Shown here piece after piece: positions 62,891 to 64,000 of a stretch of DNA of 64,000 bases. Each line of letters begins with the position of its first letter. Positions within the stretch are counted from its first letter, which is position 1. The notes under the pieces are model-generated. The model saw nothing but the letters and a program-made list of their open reading frames with translations. It made no database searches and was not told the DNA's origin. Origin of the DNA: Tetrahymena elliotti 4EA (taxonomy: Eukaryota; Ciliophora; Oligohymenophorea; Hymenostomatida; Tetrahymenidae); the NCBI GenBank assembly GCA_000231825.2, contig JH720332.1, positions 104,585 through 168,584 of the forward strand, in the 5' to 3' direction. A program made the translations under genes and the position numbers.

Positions 62891-63448
62891 ATGTTAAAAT
62901 TAAAAATTTTTAAATTCATTTTATTAATCTAGATTTTCTTATTTTCAAAAAACTATCATTTTGTTATTTAAAAAGATTGTATCTATCCAAAACATTTGAT
63001 CTTCATCAAAAAAATCAATAAATTGAAAAAAAGAAAGAAAAAAATTTGTTATTTCTAAGCAATCTAATCTCCAAATAGTTACTTTTCTGATTATATGAAT
63101 TAATTTTTTTTGAAATTATTATTTATTTTTGTTATTTTTAAGATTAAATTTAAGTATATTCAGAAAATATTTTTATCAAATTAGAATTTTAAACTTATTA
63201 ATTAATACAAGAAATAAAATTCATTTTTAGATTATCTAAAACAAAATAGGTAAAAATTCTTGATTTAGGTTAATCCTTAATTTGAAGTAATCAAATTAGT
63301 TACTTAGTTAAAAATATTTTACTTTCATGCTTTTTTAAGTCAAAATCAATATAATTTAATAAATTAATTGAGAGAAGACATTTTATTTTAATATAAATTG
63401 AACAACAAAGAATACTGTCAATAAACAATTTTTCTTTTAATTTTGTGA
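62891..63448 (+). CDS. Possible small secreted protein
   Basis: A 185-codon frame opens with a signal-peptide-like start (MLKLKIFKFILLIQIFLFSK) and continues with a Lys-rich, then Gln/Asn/Phe-rich sequence to TGA 63446. Composition is close to that of spacer DNA and no domain is seen. Listed because the frame is long and the start is well formed, but it may be chance. Confidence 0.25.
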
Positions 63449-63545
63449 GATTAATTTTGAAGAGTATTAAATTAAATATGCATTTTTAGTTTTTTTTATA
63501 TTATAATTATTGAAATAATTAGGGATATATTTAAAGTAACATTAA

Positions 63546-63695
63546 TTGTAATGAAGGTTATTCATTTTTAGATTATTTAGTTCTTTGATTAACCTAAAAT
63601 AAGTTAATACTCTTGATCAATTGTAAAGAGGGTTATTCATTTTTAGATTATTTAGTTCTTTGATTAACCTAAAATAGGTTAATACTCTTGACCAA
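63546..63695. repeat. 75-bp tandem duplication, two copies
   Basis: Units 63546-63620 and 63621-63695 differ at only a few bases; both contain GGTTATTCATTTTTAGATTA and TTTAGTTCTTTGATTAACCT. A more diverged third trace (TTCATTTTTAGATTATCTAA) is at about 63222-63241. The right unit contains the 3' end and TGA of the gene below. Confidence 0.9.
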
Positions 63696-64000
63696 ATTAT
63701 TTTAATTTATTGGATAATGATTTTTATATCTCTTCTTAAGTTAAAGTTATCATTTTAGTTGCATTCATAGTTAATGGTATTTTACTCCAGTCACCAGTTA
63801 AAAAGAAATAATTTTGTTCATAAAGCTCATTTATTATTGAAGTGATATCATCTATGAAATCCTTTAAATTTGGATTTTTTTGTAAAGAGTTTTAATAATT
63901 GATAAAGAATTGTATTTTTGGTTCTACGTCCTAAAGATCAGAGCTCTTTACTTTTTTAGAGCTGTTAATTTTATATTTGAAGTTTTAAAAGTCAAAACCT
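63637..64000 (-). CDS. 3' end of an unidentified gene (5' beyond window)
   Basis: Reading leftward from the window edge, 120 codons are open to TGA at 63637. The sequence is protein-like and polar (FKYKINSSKKVKSSDLQDVE, ITSIINELYEQNYFFLTGDW), ending LGQSKNQIIQK. No domain is recognised in this C-terminal fragment. Its last 20 codons lie in one unit of the 75-bp tandem repeat. Confidence 0.6.

Noticed and set aside
1..64000. CRISPR arrays, prophage, bacterial operons, telomeric GGGGTT repeats
   Set aside because: None seen; introns, UGA-only stops and single-gene spacing indicate eukaryotic ciliate DNA away from a chromosome end.

Overview
This window looks like macronuclear DNA of a Tetrahymena-like oligohymenophorean ciliate. 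It is extremely AT-rich. Every convincing gene reads through many TAA and TAG codons as glutamine and stops only at TGA. Genes are broken by AT-rich GT...AG introns, mostly about 50-500 nt (extremes 28 nt and about 1.1 kb), and lie as single units between long AT-rich spacers. No operon, CRISPR array, tRNA, rRNA or integrated phage was seen. Gene models below were made by hand translation with the ciliate code (UAA/UAG = Gln). Splice sites were chosen for GT/AG ends and phase continuity, so exon ends are predictions.

Layout. 1-1364: 3' end of a membrane protein, then a striking perfect 66-bp inverted repeat flanked by a 6-bp direct repeat (1624-1771). 3.0-10.9 kb (+): C2H2 zinc-finger protein, kelch-repeat protein whose 3' end is tandemly duplicated, and a 3-hydroxyisobutyrate-dehydrogenase-type enzyme. 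12.1-15.0 kb (-): ten-exon AGC-type protein kinase with an N-myristoylation-type start. 17.2-21.7 kb (+): unrecognised coiled-coil protein and citrate synthase. 22.1-32.9 kb (-): two adjacent giant membrane proteins, the first with furin-like Cys-rich repeats. 34.0-37.0 kb (-): FCP1/SCP-type phosphatase. 37.6-38.6 kb (+): putative membrane protein. 40.9-45.5 kb (+): membrane-anchored U-box protein, SLC22-like transporter, and a decayed second copy of the U-box gene. 46.1-46.8 kb (-): poorly resolved gene. 47.1-50.2 kb (+): PH/START-like/CRAL-TRIO protein. 50.9-52.0 kb (+): small four-exon membrane protein. 52.7-55.7 kb (-): protein with many RING-like zinc clusters. 57.0-58.1 kb (+): UTP23 ribosome-biogenesis factor. 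58.9-60.2 kb (-): divergent eEF1A-like protein with a mutated P-loop. 61.1-62.6 kb (-): stand-alone TRPM-type SLOG (LSDAT) domain protein with a Gln/Glu-rich tail. 63.6-64.0 kb (-): 3' end of another gene.

The genes do not form one pathway. Shared themes are lipid or membrane biology (PH/Sec14 protein, transporter, giant surface proteins), ubiquitin-type zinc modules, and recent local duplication: 3' gene ends, a whole U-box gene and a 75-bp tandem repeat. Best candidates for new biology are the perfect foldback element, the free-standing TRPM-type SLOG protein, the P-loop-altered eEF1A paralogue, and the PH-START-Sec14 fusion.
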